Shown: positions 1 through 10,373, numbered from the stretch's first letter. The stretch: 64,000 bases of DNA from Robiginitomaculum sp. (GCA_021776635.1 JAJFFN010000021.1:124001-188000), one strand, 5' to 3'. Notes: generated from the sequence alone by a model not told the origin. Made by a program: numbers and translations.

Positions 1-838
1 TTTCGCACGGCGGGGCCAATTGATCCGAACGCACTGCAATGAGGGTTGTTCGGGCATGGATTTTAGCAGGGTCGACAGTATGTAAATCTATGGATTCCGA
101 AAGTGCCAGAAACCTGTTTACTGGCATGATGTTTTTGTAATGCCGCCCTCTGGATTCCAGATAATCGCCGACATCAAATGTGGCGGGAAAGGGGGCGGTC
201 GTGTCCTTATTTGGGGTTGCCAAAAACCGTTCGCCAAACTCTTCGGCGGAACGATATGTCGTCATAGCCAATTCGCGTGCGAGCTTTAAACCTTCTAACG
301 GCTCACCGAGCCTGGTCGCTAATTCAATGGTACGGCGCTGGATGCCGCGCAAAGCCACACCCATAGGCCAAGGCCTGTGCGCCGCGCCAAATATACATAA
401 ATTCTCTACGCGGTTTGGAAATTTTTGCGCAAAAGCCAGCGCAATCATGCCGCCGTAGCTCATGCCGATTAAACTGTGGACGCGCTCTATGTTCAAATGA
501 TCAAGCAGAGCCGCTAATCGTTTGGCTTGGTCGTTAGTTGTAATGGTTAAACGAGTTTCGCTATTGCCCGCGCCCGGAGCGCAATCAAAGCCAAGCACTT
601 GCACATGGTTTAAATCAATCGGTCCGCCGGGATAAATCACATCCGACCACCAGCCACCAGAGCCGTCTTTGCCGTCAATGCCGTCCGCTACAAACCGTGA
701 TGCCGATATGCCCCCCGGGACAACAATTATTGGTGCGCCTTTTGGCCCGTATAACCGCCCGCGCACAACATCATCCCTAAGAACACCGCCGTGCTCCAAA
801 GTAAAATCGCCTAAACAAACTTCTACATCATGGGCCAT
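1..838 (-). CDS. metX: Homoserine O-acyltransferase (MetX-like), 3' end cut by window edge
   Basis: The protein is an alpha/beta hydrolase-fold acyltransferase. Its likely role is to acylate homoserine, using acetyl-CoA or succinyl-CoA, in the cytoplasmic methionine pathway. The nucleophile elbow GMSYGGM places the Ser at residue 127, and the early segments GGISASRF and GFDCAPGAG fit MetX-type proteins. The frame is open from 838 to base 1, so about 279 residues are seen and the C-terminal Asp and His of the triad are largely missing. The start is the ATG whose complement ends at 838, preceded by GCAGGAG at good spacing. A SAM riboswitch lies in the leader, which strongly supports a methionine role. 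Acetyl versus succinyl donor cannot be told here. Confidence 0.85.
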   Translation of the reverse strand, partial: MAHDVEVCLGDFTLEHGGVLRDDVVRGRLYGPKGAPIIVVPGGISASRFVADGIDGKDGSGGWWSDVIYPGGPIDLNHVQVLGFDCAPGAGNSETRLTITTNDQAKRLAALLDHLNIERVHSLIGMSYGGMIALAFAQKFPNRVENLCIFGAAHRPWPMGVALRGIQRRTIELATRLGEPLEGLKLARELAMTTYRSAEEFGERFLATPNKDTTAPFPATFDVGDYLESRGRHYKNIMPVNRFLALSESIDLHTVDPAKIHARTTLIAVRSDQLAPPCE

Positions 839-945
839 TGACCGCTCCTGCAATCATCTCACAGAAACAAAAAGCGAGAGCGTAGCTGCCAAGACACGGT
901 ATGTAACAGAATTAAGTCAAAGCGCCACCATTTGGCTTGGCTTTC

Positions 946-1064
946 CTCATCTGTCAGCACCTGAAAACAGGTCACCGAAGGACTTAGCACCTTTCCAAAA
1001 TGTCTTCACATTTTGTTGGTTGCTCCAGCTTCAAAGGGCCTATCCCTCCACTGGTCTTGATGAA
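946..1064 (-). promoter_or_regulatory. SAM-I (S-box) riboswitch aptamer in the metX leader
   Basis: Read on the minus strand, the leader carries the S-box core in order: TTCATCAAGACC, GTGGAGGGATAGGCCC, TTTGAAG, AGCAACC, a perfect P3 hairpin (CAAAATGT/ACATTTTG with GAAG loop), GGTGCTAAGTCC, a P4 hairpin (ACCTG/CAGGT), and closing GACAGATGAG. P1 is formed by TTCATC with GATGAG. It binds S-adenosylmethionine in this family. About 107 nt separate the aptamer from the metX start. No hairpin with a T-run is visible there, so the control may be translational. A TTGACG at 1093–1098 is a possible -35. Confidence 0.92.
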
Positions 1065-1143
1065 TTTCTAAAATGAGGGAGTTTTAAGGCGGCGTCAAGA
1101 GGTTTTTAAGTGCTTAGGGTCAGAGCCTAAACCTTATCTCTTT

Positions 1144-3501
1144 TCAAAGCTTCTCGACAAAGCCGTCTAGGACTTTTTTATTGCCGGCTTTTTCGAAGGC
1201 TACGTCCAGTTTATTACCGCTTGCACTGGTGATACGTCCGTATCCGAATTTTTGGTGGAAAATCCGCTCGCCGACTTTGAAACTATTGCCTTTGTCTCTG
1301 CCAGAATGCGAGATCGGTTTGCGCGTTGCCGTGCCCTCTATAGTTTTGTTTTTCTGAAACCTCTGCCAACCGGGAGAACGCGGCGTTTTGTCGAAACTCT
1401 CGACAAAGCTTTCCGATACACCCGTATAGCCGCCTGCTGCATTGCCCATATTACCATTATGGTTGCCAAAATATCCGGTATCGGATTTAACCTCCACATG
1501 TTCGGGTGGGAGCTCATCAATAAACCGCGAAGGGATGCTGGCTTGCCATTGGCCGTAAATTTGGCGGTTGGCTGTGAAGTAAATTTCGGCGCGTTCGCGG
1601 GCCCGTGTGATCCCGACATAGGCAAGGCGGCGTTCTTCTTCGAGGCCCGCCGTCCCGCTCTCGTCCAATGATTTTTGTGATGGGAATGAACCTTCTTCCC
1701 AGCCGGGTAAAAACACCAAAGGAAATTCTAACCCCTTGGCGCCGTGTAAGGTCATCAAGCTGATTTTATCATCGTCCGCCCCGCCGGTTTCCATATCCAA
1801 AACCAAAGAAACATGGTCCATATAGCCTTCCAGCGTGTCAAACTCGCCCATGGCCTGGATGAGCTCTTTTAGGTTGTCGAGCCGCCCGTCTGCTTTGGGA
1901 TCCCCATTATGCATATTGGCGTTTTGCCACATAGCGGTGTAGCCGCTTTCATCCAAGATTTTCTCGGCGAGTTCCGTGTGTCGTAAATCGGGCACGGCGC
2001 TGCGCCACCGATCAATGTCGAGCAAAAACGCCCGTAGCGCCGTGCGGGCTTTGCCGCGAATTTCGTCGGTTTTGGTAATCTGTCTGGTGGCTGCTTCTAG
2101 TGAAACTCCCATGGCCCGCGCCGCCGTTTGCAATTTTTGCACAGTGACGGCGCCAATGCCGCGCTTGGGAACGTTGATGATACGCTCAAACGCCAAATCG
2201 TCAGTGTCAGACCGAACGGTGCGCAGGTAAGCGTGGGCATCGCGTATTTCCATGCGCTCGAAAAACCGTGGCCCGCCAATAACGCGGTAGGGCAGACCCA
2301 GCGCGATAAAGCGTTCTTCGAATGCACGCATTTGTCGTGATGCGCGTACCAAGACGGCGACATCATTATAGAGCCGGCCATTGGACTGCCAGTTTTCAAT
2401 TTCACCTGAGATAACCCTGGCTTCGGCGTCGCCGTCCCAGACGCCGGAAACCACGACCTTTTCGCCGCCTTCTTCGTCCGTCCACAATGTCTTGCCTAGC
2501 CGGTCTTGGTTGGCGGTTATGAGGCACGAGGCCGCGCCTAATATATGTTCGGTTGAACGATAATTGCGTTCCAGACGCACCACTTTTGCGCCCGGGAAGT
2601 CTTTTTCAAAGCGTAAAATATTATCTACTTCCGCACCGCGCCACCCATATATAGATTGGTCATCATCGCCGACAACGCACAGGTTTTGCTCGGATTTATC
2701 CGCCCGTTGCGCCAAAAGCCGCAGCCATAAATATTGCGCAACATTGGTATCTTGGTACTCGTCCACTAACAGGTATTTGAACTTGTTTTGATACTTGGCC
2801 AACACGTCCGGGTAGTTTTGAAAAATCGTCAGGTTATGCAGTAAAAGATCGCCAAAATCGACGGCATTAAGTGCCCGCAAGCGGTCTTGGTAAATACGGT
2901 ATAGGGAACCGCCCCGTCCCATGCCAGAACTATCAGGCGCAAATCCGAACCCATCGCCTGTTGCCAGTTTTTCAGGGGTTTTGCCTTTGTTTTTCCAGCC
3001 ATCAATCAGATGCCCGAGATGTCGGGGTGTCCAGCGTTTTTCGTCAATATCTTCGGCCTTTAGGATTTGTTTGAGCAAGCGCAACTGGTCATCTGTATCC
3101 AAAATGGTAAAACTGGATTTAAGCCCAACAAGCTCGGCGTGAAAACGCAGTATTTTTGCCGCCACCGAATGAAATGTACCAAGCCAAGGCAGGCCCTCGA
3201 CTTCGGCACCGATTAATTCACCAACCCGTTCGCGCATTTCCCGCGCCGCTTTATTGGTAAAAGTCACACATAGAATTTGCGACGGAAACGCTTTGCCTTG
3301 CGCTAATATATGGGCAAATCTTGTTGTCAAAACACGCGTCTTGCCCGTGCCCGCCCCCGCCAAAACCAAAAGCGGCCCGTCAATGGCTTGCACCGCCTCG
3401 CTTTGTTCGGGGTTAAGCCCGTCCAGATAAGTATTATGGTGCACAGGGCGTGTGCCCATCATAGCACGTTCTGATATCGGTCTAGAATCAATCTCGGTCA
3501 T
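1144..3501 (-). CDS. uvrD: UvrD/PcrA-type superfamily 1A DNA helicase
   Basis: This is an ATP-dependent 3'-5' DNA helicase for repair and replication restart. Walker A is GAGTGKT at residues 49–55, motif II is DEYQDTN, and QSIYGWRGA, RLERNYRST and the C-terminal LMTLHGAKGLEF and YVGITRARE motifs are all present. The C-terminus has the small Tudor-like tail of PcrA (FQKNKTIEG then a GERIFHQKFGYGRI motif). An upstream extension of the frame would run into rlmN, so I chose the ATG at 3501, which gives 785 residues, the usual family length. It lies 49 bp downstream of rlmN in the same direction. The Shine-Dalgarno at this start is weak, and MMG at residues 14–15 is an alternative. Confidence 0.93.
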   Translation of the reverse strand: MTEIDSRPISERAMMGTRPVHHNTYLDGLNPEQSEAVQAIDGPLLVLAGAGTGKTRVLTTRFAHILAQGKAFPSQILCVTFTNKAAREMRERVGELIGAEVEGLPWLGTFHSVAAKILRFHAELVGLKSSFTILDTDDQLRLLKQILKAEDIDEKRWTPRHLGHLIDGWKNKGKTPEKLATGDGFGFAPDSSGMGRGGSLYRIYQDRLRALNAVDFGDLLLHNLTIFQNYPDVLAKYQNKFKYLLVDEYQDTNVAQYLWLRLLAQRADKSEQNLCVVGDDDQSIYGWRGAEVDNILRFEKDFPGAKVVRLERNYRSTEHILGAASCLITANQDRLGKTLWTDEEGGEKVVVSGVWDGDAEARVISGEIENWQSNGRLYNDVAVLVRASRQMRAFEERFIALGLPYRVIGGPRFFERMEIRDAHAYLRTVRSDTDDLAFERIINVPKRGIGAVTVQKLQTAARAMGVSLEAATRQITKTDEIRGKARTALRAFLLDIDRWRSAVPDLRHTELAEKILDESGYTAMWQNANMHNGDPKADGRLDNLKELIQAMGEFDTLEGYMDHVSLVLDMETGGADDDKISLMTLHGAKGLEFPLVFLPGWEEGSFPSQKSLDESGTAGLEEERRLAYVGITRARERAEIYFTANRQIYGQWQASIPSRFIDELPPEHVEVKSDTGYFGNHNGNMGNAAGGYTGVSESFVESFDKTPRSPGWQRFQKNKTIEGTATRKPISHSGRDKGNSFKVGERIFHQKFGYGRITSASGNKLDVAFEKAGNKKVLDGFVEKL

Positions 3502-3550
3502 GGGCGGAACATAAGGCAAACAAATTCTTGGGTAAACCGATAATGCAAAG

Positions 3551-4693
3551 CTATTTTTCTTTAAGCGTGCGCCTTTCAGACGCCCGCATTTTTTCGCTCT
3601 CGGATTTAAGCTGGCCGCAGGCTGCGAGTATGTCGCGGCCTCTTGGGGTGCGGATGGGAGACGCATAACCTGCTGCATTTATTTTATCAGCAAACCTCTC
3701 TATGGTTTCCCAGCTAGAGCATTCATATTCACTACCAGGCCACGGATTGAACGGGATGAGGTTTACTTTTGCGGGGATGCCTTTGAGCAAATTTATCAAC
3801 TCCACGGCATGCCTCGGGCTGTCATTGACACCTTTGAGCATTACATATTCAAAGGTGATACGTTTGGCGTTAGACAGACCTGGATAGGCGCGGCAAGCCG
3901 CCATCAACTCGGCAAGCGGATATTTTTTATTTATTGGCATGATTTGCGTACGCAATTGATCATTGGCCGCGTGCAAGGAAATCGCTAACATGGCCTTGGT
4001 GCGTTCACCTGCAGATACGATTTCTGGCACAACGCCGGATGTAGATAGGGTGATGCGCCGGCGGCCAAAACTTAACCCTTCCGGGTCGCAAATAATGTCC
4101 AAAGCCTGCGCGACATTGTCCGTATTATATAAGGGTTCACCCATACCCATAAACACGATATTGGTGAGCTTGCGCCCCCCCTCAGAGCTTGGCCATTCTT
4201 CAAGGTCGTCTTTTGCCACCATCACCTGTAGTGCAATCTCTGCGGCGGAGAGATTACGCACCAAGCGTTGGCTGCCCGTATGACAAAATTTACAGGTTAG
4301 CGTACAGCCAACTTGTGAAGAGACGCACAAAGCACCGGTCTTGGATACGGCAGGAATAAAAACGCTCTCGACTTCTATGCCCGGCGCCATGCGTATGAGG
4401 TATTTACGCGTCCCGTCGACGCTTATTTGCCGCTCGACGATTTCTGGACGGTTGAGCTCAAACGCCCCTGACAACTCCGCCCGCAGTCCCTTGGCGATAT
4501 TGGTCATAGACGACCAGTCCGTGACCCCGTAATTATAAACCCAGCGAAATATCTGTCCGGCGCGCATCCGCACTTGCTTGGGCTCAATACCAAAATCCGT
4601 AAGTGCGCCCGCTATTTCCGCGCGCGTCAAACCCGCCAACTGGATTTTGGCTGGTGGCTTAATATTCGGATTGGTTGTTATATCGAGTTCCAT
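3551..4693 (-). CDS. rlmN: 23S rRNA/tRNA adenine-C2 methyltransferase RlmN
   Basis: RlmN is a radical SAM enzyme that makes 2-methyladenosine at A2503 of 23S rRNA and A37 of some tRNAs. The iron-sulfur motif CX3CX2C is at C130, C134 and C137 (CTLTCKFC). GMGEPL and the C-terminal [12 protein letters not shown] with the catalytic cysteine are also present. The length of 380 residues is normal for the family. The start [10 protein letters not shown] fits the usual short N-terminal lead. The gene is transcribed toward uvrD with a short gap. Identification rests on several diagnostic motifs and is secure. Confidence 0.97.
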   Translation of the reverse strand: MELDITTNPNIKPPAKIQLAGLTRAEIAGALTDFGIEPKQVRMRAGQIFRWVYNYGVTDWSSMTNIAKGLRAELSGAFELNRPEIVERQISVDGTRKYLIRMAPGIEVESVFIPAVSKTGALCVSSQVGCTLTCKFCHTGSQRLVRNLSAAEIALQVMVAKDDLEEWPSSEGGRKLTNIVFMGMGEPLYNTDNVAQALDIICDPEGLSFGRRRITLSTSGVVPEIVSAGERTKAMLAISLHAANDQLRTQIMPINKKYPLAELMAACRAYPGLSNAKRITFEYVMLKGVNDSPRHAVELINLLKGIPAKVNLIPFNPWPGSEYECSSWETIERFADKINAAGYASPIRTPRGRDILAACGQLKSESEKMRASERRTLKEK

Positions 4694-4812
4694 AAACGTG
4701 CTTTCGTGCCGCTCTCTAGCACATTGTTGCCGCCAGAACAGTGTTTAGTTCGGAATTGCCTTTTTTGCTTATCTCCTCTAAAGGCGGGCTTATCGAACGA
4801 CTGGGGGAATTG

Positions 4813-6012
4813 ATGCGCATATTGTTTTTTATTATTTTGCTGGATATTGCTGGGTTTGGGATATTGTTGCCGTCCATTATGTTTGTGCTTGAAAACATGG
4901 GTGCGGGGCCTGCTTATGCGTCGATCATTATTGCCACTTATTCTATTGGGCAATTTATTGCCGGCCCGTTTTGGGGCGCATTATCAGACCGCATAGGCCG
5001 CAAGCCGGTGTTAGCGATTGCTTTGTCGGGTGCTTTTCTGGCCTATATTATTATGATTTATGCCAAAACGCCGGAGGTGATATTGTTGTCCCGCGCCTTT
5101 GCTGGCCTGATGGCGGGCAATATTGCTACGGCCTATGCTGCGATTGCCGATTTGACGCCGCCCAAAGACCGCGCCAAGGGCATGGGAGTTTTGGGCGCAG
5201 CCTTCGGTCTCGGTTTTGTCATTGGCCCAGCCATTGGCGGCTATCTCGGCGGGGCAACGCCCGAGACAGCCAATATTGTCTATCCGGCCATAGCTTCAGC
5301 AGTGTTTTCACTGATGGCTATTTTGGCAATATTATTCCTGTTTAAAGAAACTCTAGACGAAACACACCGCCAAGAAATCCTTTCTAAGCCCCGTGTTACT
5401 CGACTGGAGGCAGTGAAGAAAGTCGCCGCGCATCCAGTGCTGATTATATTTTGTTTGTTCATTTTTTTGGTCTCGACGACAGGTGCGCTTATGGATCCTG
5501 TGACGCCCTTATTGGTTGGTAACCGTTATGGTTGGGGGCCAGAGCAAATGGGCCATATCTTTGTTATCGTCGGTATTTCCATTATTATTGTCCAAGGTGG
5601 TCTTGTAGGGCGTATGGCCAAGACATTTGGGGAAAAGAACATGGTACGGATTGCCCTTGTCTCTTTGATTGCGGGCTTAACTCTCATTATTTATACGCCA
5701 ATTTCTTACGGTGTTGTCATTGGGTTTTGCCTGACGGGTATTGGCTCTACATTGTTCACAACGGGTATAAGTGCGCTGGCTTCGCACCGCGCCGCACCCC
5801 ACGAACGCGGACTTGTCATGGGCGTTATTCAATCCATGCAATCCTTGGGCCGCTCGACGGGGCCATTATTTGCGGGTGGGTTATTTGTCATTTGGCAAGG
5901 CTTGCCCTATGGTGTTGGCATTGTTCTGGTCACAATAGCACTTGTCTGGATGAGTATGTTGATTAAGGGCGGAAAAATAGAAGATGTTCACCGCCCTGAA
6001 AGTTCTAAATAA
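4813..6012 (+). CDS. MFS drug exporter (TetA/DHA1-type)
   Basis: This is an inner-membrane proton-driven exporter of the DHA1/tetracycline-resistance group. About twelve hydrophobic segments are visible. The loop 2–3 signature GALSDRIGRKP (motif A) and the GFVIGPAIGG motif C region mark it as an antiporter. I chose the ATG at 4813 because GGGGGA precedes it at ideal spacing and the first membrane helix starts at once; a frame extension to 4741 would add 24 polar residues. The 399-residue length is typical. It precedes an RND adaptor-pump pair in the same direction. The substrate cannot be predicted. Confidence 0.9.
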   Translation: MRILFFIILLDIAGFGILLPSIMFVLENMGAGPAYASIIIATYSIGQFIAGPFWGALSDRIGRKPVLAIALSGAFLAYIIMIYAKTPEVILLSRAFAGLMAGNIATAYAAIADLTPPKDRAKGMGVLGAAFGLGFVIGPAIGGYLGGATPETANIVYPAIASAVFSLMAILAILFLFKETLDETHRQEILSKPRVTRLEAVKKVAAHPVLIIFCLFIFLVSTTGALMDPVTPLLVGNRYGWGPEQMGHIFVIVGISIIIVQGGLVGRMAKTFGEKNMVRIALVSLIAGLTLIIYTPISYGVVIGFCLTGIGSTLFTTGISALASHRAAPHERGLVMGVIQSMQSLGRSTGPLFAGGLFVIWQGLPYGVGIVLVTIALVWMSMLIKGGKIEDVHRPESSK

Positions 6013-6111
6013 GAGGCTAGTTTATAACCAGTGGACGGTCAGATATTAAAGAACCAGTGCAATCTAACGGCCAAAGTTTATGATACGGTCAATTTAATGG
6101 GAAAAAAGTGT

Positions 6112-7269
6112 ATGCGCCATCTTAAATGGATTTTACCAATACTGGTTTTGCTTGGATCGGTTTTTGCATTTTCGGTACTGTCCAAAATGCGGCCAGAAAC
6201 CCCTGCGGCTGAGCGCACTGAAAACCACCCGAGCGTGGATGTGTTGATCGCGCGGTTGTCCAGTTACCAGCCTAAAATACGCACGCAAGGCGTTGTCAGA
6301 CCAAAATCATCGATAGAACTTGTGCCAGAAGTTGCCGGTAAAATTGTATGGGTCTCGCCGTCTTTTTCAAATGGCGGCGCCTATAAAAAAGGCGACACGT
6401 TAATACGTATAGACACACGCAATTATCAATTTGCCATAGAGGCCGCACAGGCAAATGTCGCCAATGCCGAAGCGGCTTTGGCTAAGGAGGTCGCAGAAGG
6501 TGAAATCGCGGCACAAGATTGGAATGATATCAGCGGTGGCCGTGCGGCCTCAGACCTTGCCCTGCGCAAGCCGCAATTGGCGGGCGCCAAAGCGGCTTTG
6601 GCGTCTGCAAAAGCTGCGTTAAGCAAGGCAGAACTGGATTTGGAGCGTACCAATATCACGGCACCATTTGCAGGCCGCGTTGATGTTAAGCGCACGGGGC
6701 TTGGGCAATATGTGTCTTTGGGCAAGGTGTTGGCTGATTTATATTCAACCGACGCTGCAGAAATCCATTTGCCGCTTACGGATACGCAAATGGGAAAAAT
6801 TAACCTTGACCCATCGGCCACGGACGGAAAATTACAAGTCCAGTTATTTGCTAATGTCGGCGGTGTAAGACGGTCTTGGCAAGGGCAATTGGCGCGCACG
6901 TCTGGTGCCGTTGACCAAGAAAGCCGTGTGCTTAATTTAATTGTAGAGGTCATGGATCCATACGGCGTGGAAAATGGCGGACCACCCCTTTTGAACGGAT
7001 TGTTCGTAGAAGCGGAAATTCCCGGAATTGCATTTGACAATGTCATTGAAATTCCGCGCAAGGCTTTACGGTCAGGAAACCGTGTTGTGACACTGGACAC
7101 TGCCAATAAAATTAAAACCCGCGACGTAGAAGTCGTCCATACGCAACAAGGTCTTGCGTTTATTCGCGGTGTGCATTCGGGCACGCCCATTATAACATCG
7201 GCATTGGAAATTGTTATTGAAGGGACCGAAGTTACCATTAATTCCTCATCTTCAGGGCTGAGCCAATGA
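6112..7269 (+). CDS. RND efflux periplasmic adaptor subunit
   Basis: The membrane fusion protein links an RND pump to an outer-membrane channel. An N-terminal anchor (WILPILVLLGSVFAFSVL) is followed by a lipoyl/barrel half (VRPKSSIELVPEVAGKI), an Ala-rich coiled-coil hairpin (roughly residues 95–180 with AAQANVANAEAAL), and the returning ITAPFAGRVD motif. The stop overlaps the start of the pump gene by 4 bp (ATGA), so the two are translationally coupled. The start is uncertain: ATG 6112 gives MRHLKW and ATG 6097 gives MGKKCMRHLKW. No outer-membrane factor gene lies next to it, so a shared TolC-like protein is likely used. Confidence 0.88.
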   Translation: MRHLKWILPILVLLGSVFAFSVLSKMRPETPAAERTENHPSVDVLIARLSSYQPKIRTQGVVRPKSSIELVPEVAGKIVWVSPSFSNGGAYKKGDTLIRIDTRNYQFAIEAAQANVANAEAALAKEVAEGEIAAQDWNDISGGRAASDLALRKPQLAGAKAALASAKAALSKAELDLERTNITAPFAGRVDVKRTGLGQYVSLGKVLADLYSTDAAEIHLPLTDTQMGKINLDPSATDGKLQVQLFANVGGVRRSWQGQLARTSGAVDQESRVLNLIVEVMDPYGVENGGPPLLNGLFVEAEIPGIAFDNVIEIPRKALRSGNRVVTLDTANKIKTRDVEVVHTQQGLAFIRGVHSGTPIITSALEIVIEGTEVTINSSSSGLSQ

Positions 7270-10200
7270 ACGGATTGATCAAATGGTTTGTTCGTAATCC
7301 GGTCGCCTCTAATTTATTGATGTTGGTCATTATTGTCGGCGGCCTGATATCCTTGCGCGGCTATGACAAGGAAATCATGCCGTCTATGCCGGCCCAATCA
7401 ATACAAATCGATATTGAATATGCTGGCGCTGATCCGGCGGAAGTAGAAGACAGATTATGTATCCGTGTTGAAGAAGCCGTCGCGGACGTCGAAGGTGTTT
7501 CCACGTTAAAATCACTTGCGACAACCGGAAAATGTACGGTCAATGCCGGCTTGGCGACCACTGTCGATAGGCAAGTGGCGCTGGGCAATATTAAAGCACA
7601 GGTTGATGCTATCAATACGTTCCCCGTAGATGCAGAACGCCCGGTTGTTGAATTGATAAAATTTGAAAGTAAACCCGTGCAAGTTGCCGTCCTGGCGGAC
7701 ACGGACGAACGCACCCGAAAACAAATAGCAACAAAAATCCGCGATGATCTGGCCAAATTACCAGGCGTAGATTATGCCGAACTGGTCGGTGCACGGGAAT
7801 ACGAAGTCGGCATAGAAATTTCCGAAGATGCCCTGAGGCGCTACGGGCTCACATTCGACGATATAGCAAATGCAGTCAGGGGGTCTTCATTAAATGTGCC
7901 TGCGGGTTTAATTCGCGCCGAGGGAGGAGACATTTCCCTGCGCACACGCTCCCAAGCCTACACAGCGGCAGATTTCAGCGCCATCTCTTTAATTAAAAAT
8001 GCCAATGGTACTAATATCGCGCTCGGTGATGTTGCCACCGTCACAGACGGGTTTGATGAGAACCCTGTACTCGCCCGGTTTAACAACCGCCCTGCCGTTC
8101 TCATTGATGTCAAAACCGTATCCAATCCTGATGTGGTTGCCGCCAATAAAGCAGTGAAAAAATACATAAAGAACGCGCACAAAACCTTGCCGGAAGGAGT
8201 CGAGCTGATTGGCTGGCTAGATTTGTCAAAATCCTTCACCAGTCGGGTCAATATTTTAGTAAAAGGCGGGCTTGGCGGCCTGGTTCTTGTGTTTTTGCTT
8301 TTGATGATGTTTTTACGCCCGCGTATTGCGTTTTGGGTGTGTGCGGGCATGCTAACGGCCTTTATGGGGACGCTCTGGGTTTTGCCGACCGTTGGTATTT
8401 CTTTTAATATGATTTCGCTCTTTGCTTTTATTTTAGTGCTGGGCATGGTGGTGGATGATGCGATTATCATTGGCGAGAGCATTCATTCGGTGCGCGAAGA
8501 CGGACTTATTGGTCGGGACGCAGCAGAGCAAGGTGCCATACGGGTTGCCCGTCCCGTGCTCTATGCGGGCATGACAACTATGGTGGCATTTTCGCCTATT
8601 TTGTTTTTGGAAGGCACGGCAGCTGCCGTCATGAAACCTCTGCCGTGGGTGGTGATCATTACATTGGTTTTTTCTTTGATTGAAAGCTATTTTATTCTGC
8701 CTGCGCATTTATCCCATCTTAAAAAAATCGGGCCAACGTCTAACCCAATAACGCGGTTGCAGCGGGCGATTGCGCGGGCTTTAAAGCGGTTTATTGAAAA
8801 TATGTATGCCCCGTTTCTGGACTTGACCCTAAAGTTTAAATTCATGACGTTCGCCGTGTTTGTTGGCTTTTGGCTGGTGATGTTTTCCTTTGTGACAGGT
8901 GGTTGGGTTCGACAGGATTTCTTCCCAAATGTGCCCGGGGATTATGTCATTGCCGACATTACACTTACGGACGGCATCGCCTTTGAGCGGGCAGAACAAG
9001 TGTTGGCCCAGGTGGAAGCGGCGGCGCTGGGGTTGAACGCATATTATAATATTAACGGCGGCGAAGAGCCTGTGGTCAATGTGCATACATTTGCCAGCGG
9101 CAATAAAGTGAGTGCGACAATTGACCTTATTGACACAGAAAAGCGCAAAACCGAAATTCGCGATATATCAAACTATTGGCGCGAGGCTATTGGCCCTGTT
9201 GCAGATATGAAAGATTTTGAAGTTATTTATCAAAGCTGGAACCGTGATAAGCCGCTGAAATTTGTACTGGCTGCAGATACGCTCGCAACAATGGAGCTGG
9301 CCGCAAAAGATTTGGAAATTGAATTGGAAAAATTTGCAGGCGTTTTTGACGTCACAGATACATTACGCTCGGCCAAGCAAGAGCTCATAATTGACCTTAA
9401 GCCCGAAGCGGAAACATTAGGCCTCAATGCCAGTGATTTAGCCCGCCAAGTCAGGCAGGGTTTTTTCGGCGAAGAAGTGCAGCGCATTGCGCGCGGTCCT
9501 GATGATGTGCGTGTTAAAATTCGCTACCCTGCTGCGGCGCGAACGTCCTTGCAAAGCTTGCAAAATATGCGGGTTCGTACGCCAGACGGTGCACAAGTTC
9601 CGTTCGAGACTGTGGCTGACCTTCGTTTTGGTCAAGGCGCAACGGCCATAAGGCGGCTCAATCGCCGCCGCGTGGTTGAGGTCACCGGTAATATAAACCC
9701 CAAGAGAACCAACCCGCGCGAAGTCACGCGCACGGTTACGAATGAAGTCATACCTAAATTGCAAAAAATATATCCGGACTTGGAGTTTTTGTTGGAAGGT
9801 GACCAAAAAGAAATTGGTAAATTTATATCTGGTCTCATTATTGGGTTGTTTACGTCCCTTTTCGGGATTTACGCGCTCATTGCCATTGCGTTTCGTTCCT
9901 ATAGCCAACCCTTATTGGTGATGTTTGCCATACCATTTGGTTATATTGGCGCAGTTCTGGGCCATCTGGTTTACGGCTTGCCTTGGTCAATGTTTTCATT
10001 CTTTGGCGTCGTGGCAACGGCGGGTGTCGTGGTCAATGATAATTTGGTGTTGATTGATTATATCAATGTTTTGCGGGCACGCGGCGTCGATATGATGGAC
10101 GCAGTGCGCACAGCCGCGGCTAGTCGTTTTCGACCAATTTTACTCACGACCTTAACAACGTTTTTTGGACTAATGCCGATCACTTTCCAAAAAGCCCCAC

Positions 10201-10373
10201 AGGCACAATACTTGATCCCTATGGCCGTATCTTTGGCTTTTGGTGTGGTGATGGCCTCTATTGTGACACTGGTTTTAATTCCGGCCATGTATGTCTGGAT
10301 GGATAAGCTTAGGGGTGGCGCGCGCAAAAAATCAATAGAGAGTACTGAGGCGGATATTTCTCACGCACAATAA
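7266..10373 (+). CDS. RND multidrug efflux pump (AcrB/HAE1-like permease)
   Basis: This is the inner-membrane proton-driven trimeric pump. The length of 1035 residues, the N-terminal helix MNGLIKWFVRNPVASNLLML, two large periplasmic loops and the TM4 relay motif GMVVDDAIIIGE with its paired Asp residues are all as in the family. The second half repeats the pattern, with GVVATAGVVVNDNLVLIDY as the TM10 counterpart. The ATG overlaps the adaptor stop. The 3' end overlaps the convergent TetR gene by 13 bp. Substrates are unknown. Heavy-metal type is less likely because the TM4 relay is DD, as in HAE pumps. Confidence 0.93.
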   Translation: MNGLIKWFVRNPVASNLLMLVIIVGGLISLRGYDKEIMPSMPAQSIQIDIEYAGADPAEVEDRLCIRVEEAVADVEGVSTLKSLATTGKCTVNAGLATTVDRQVALGNIKAQVDAINTFPVDAERPVVELIKFESKPVQVAVLADTDERTRKQIATKIRDDLAKLPGVDYAELVGAREYEVGIEISEDALRRYGLTFDDIANAVRGSSLNVPAGLIRAEGGDISLRTRSQAYTAADFSAISLIKNANGTNIALGDVATVTDGFDENPVLARFNNRPAVLIDVKTVSNPDVVAANKAVKKYIKNAHKTLPEGVELIGWLDLSKSFTSRVNILVKGGLGGLVLVFLLLMMFLRPRIAFWVCAGMLTAFMGTLWVLPTVGISFNMISLFAFILVLGMVVDDAIIIGESIHSVREDGLIGRDAAEQGAIRVARPVLYAGMTTMVAFSPILFLEGTAAAVMKPLPWVVIITLVFSLIESYFILPAHLSHLKKIGPTSNPITRLQRAIARALKRFIENMYAPFLDLTLKFKFMTFAVFVGFWLVMFSFVTGGWVRQDFFPNVPGDYVIADITLTDGIAFERAEQVLAQVEAAALGLNAYYNINGGEEPVVNVHTFASGNKVSATIDLIDTEKRKTEIRDISNYWREAIGPVADMKDFEVIYQSWNRDKPLKFVLAADTLATMELAAKDLEIELEKFAGVFDVTDTLRSAKQELIIDLKPEAETLGLNASDLARQVRQGFFGEEVQRIARGPDDVRVKIRYPAAARTSLQSLQNMRVRTPDGAQVPFETVADLRFGQGATAIRRLNRRRVVEVTGNINPKRTNPREVTRTVTNEVIPKLQKIYPDLEFLLEGDQKEIGKFISGLIIGLFTSLFGIYALIAIAFRSYSQPLLVMFAIPFGYIGAVLGHLVYGLPWSMFSFFGVVATAGVVVNDNLVLIDYINVLRARGVDMMDAVRTAAASRFRPILLTTLTTFFGLMPITFQKAPQAQYLIPMAVSLAFGVVMASIVTLVLIPAMYVWMDKLRGGARKKSIESTEADISHAQ

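Noticed and set aside
3502..3678. N-terminal extension of the UvrD helicase by 59 residues
   Set aside because: It overlaps the end of rlmN, is basic and unlike the family, and the ATG at 3501 gives the normal length.
6426..7238. A 270-codon minus-strand frame inside the RND adaptor gene
   Set aside because: It is a shadow of the adaptor with Ser/Ala-rich sequence and no ribosome site.
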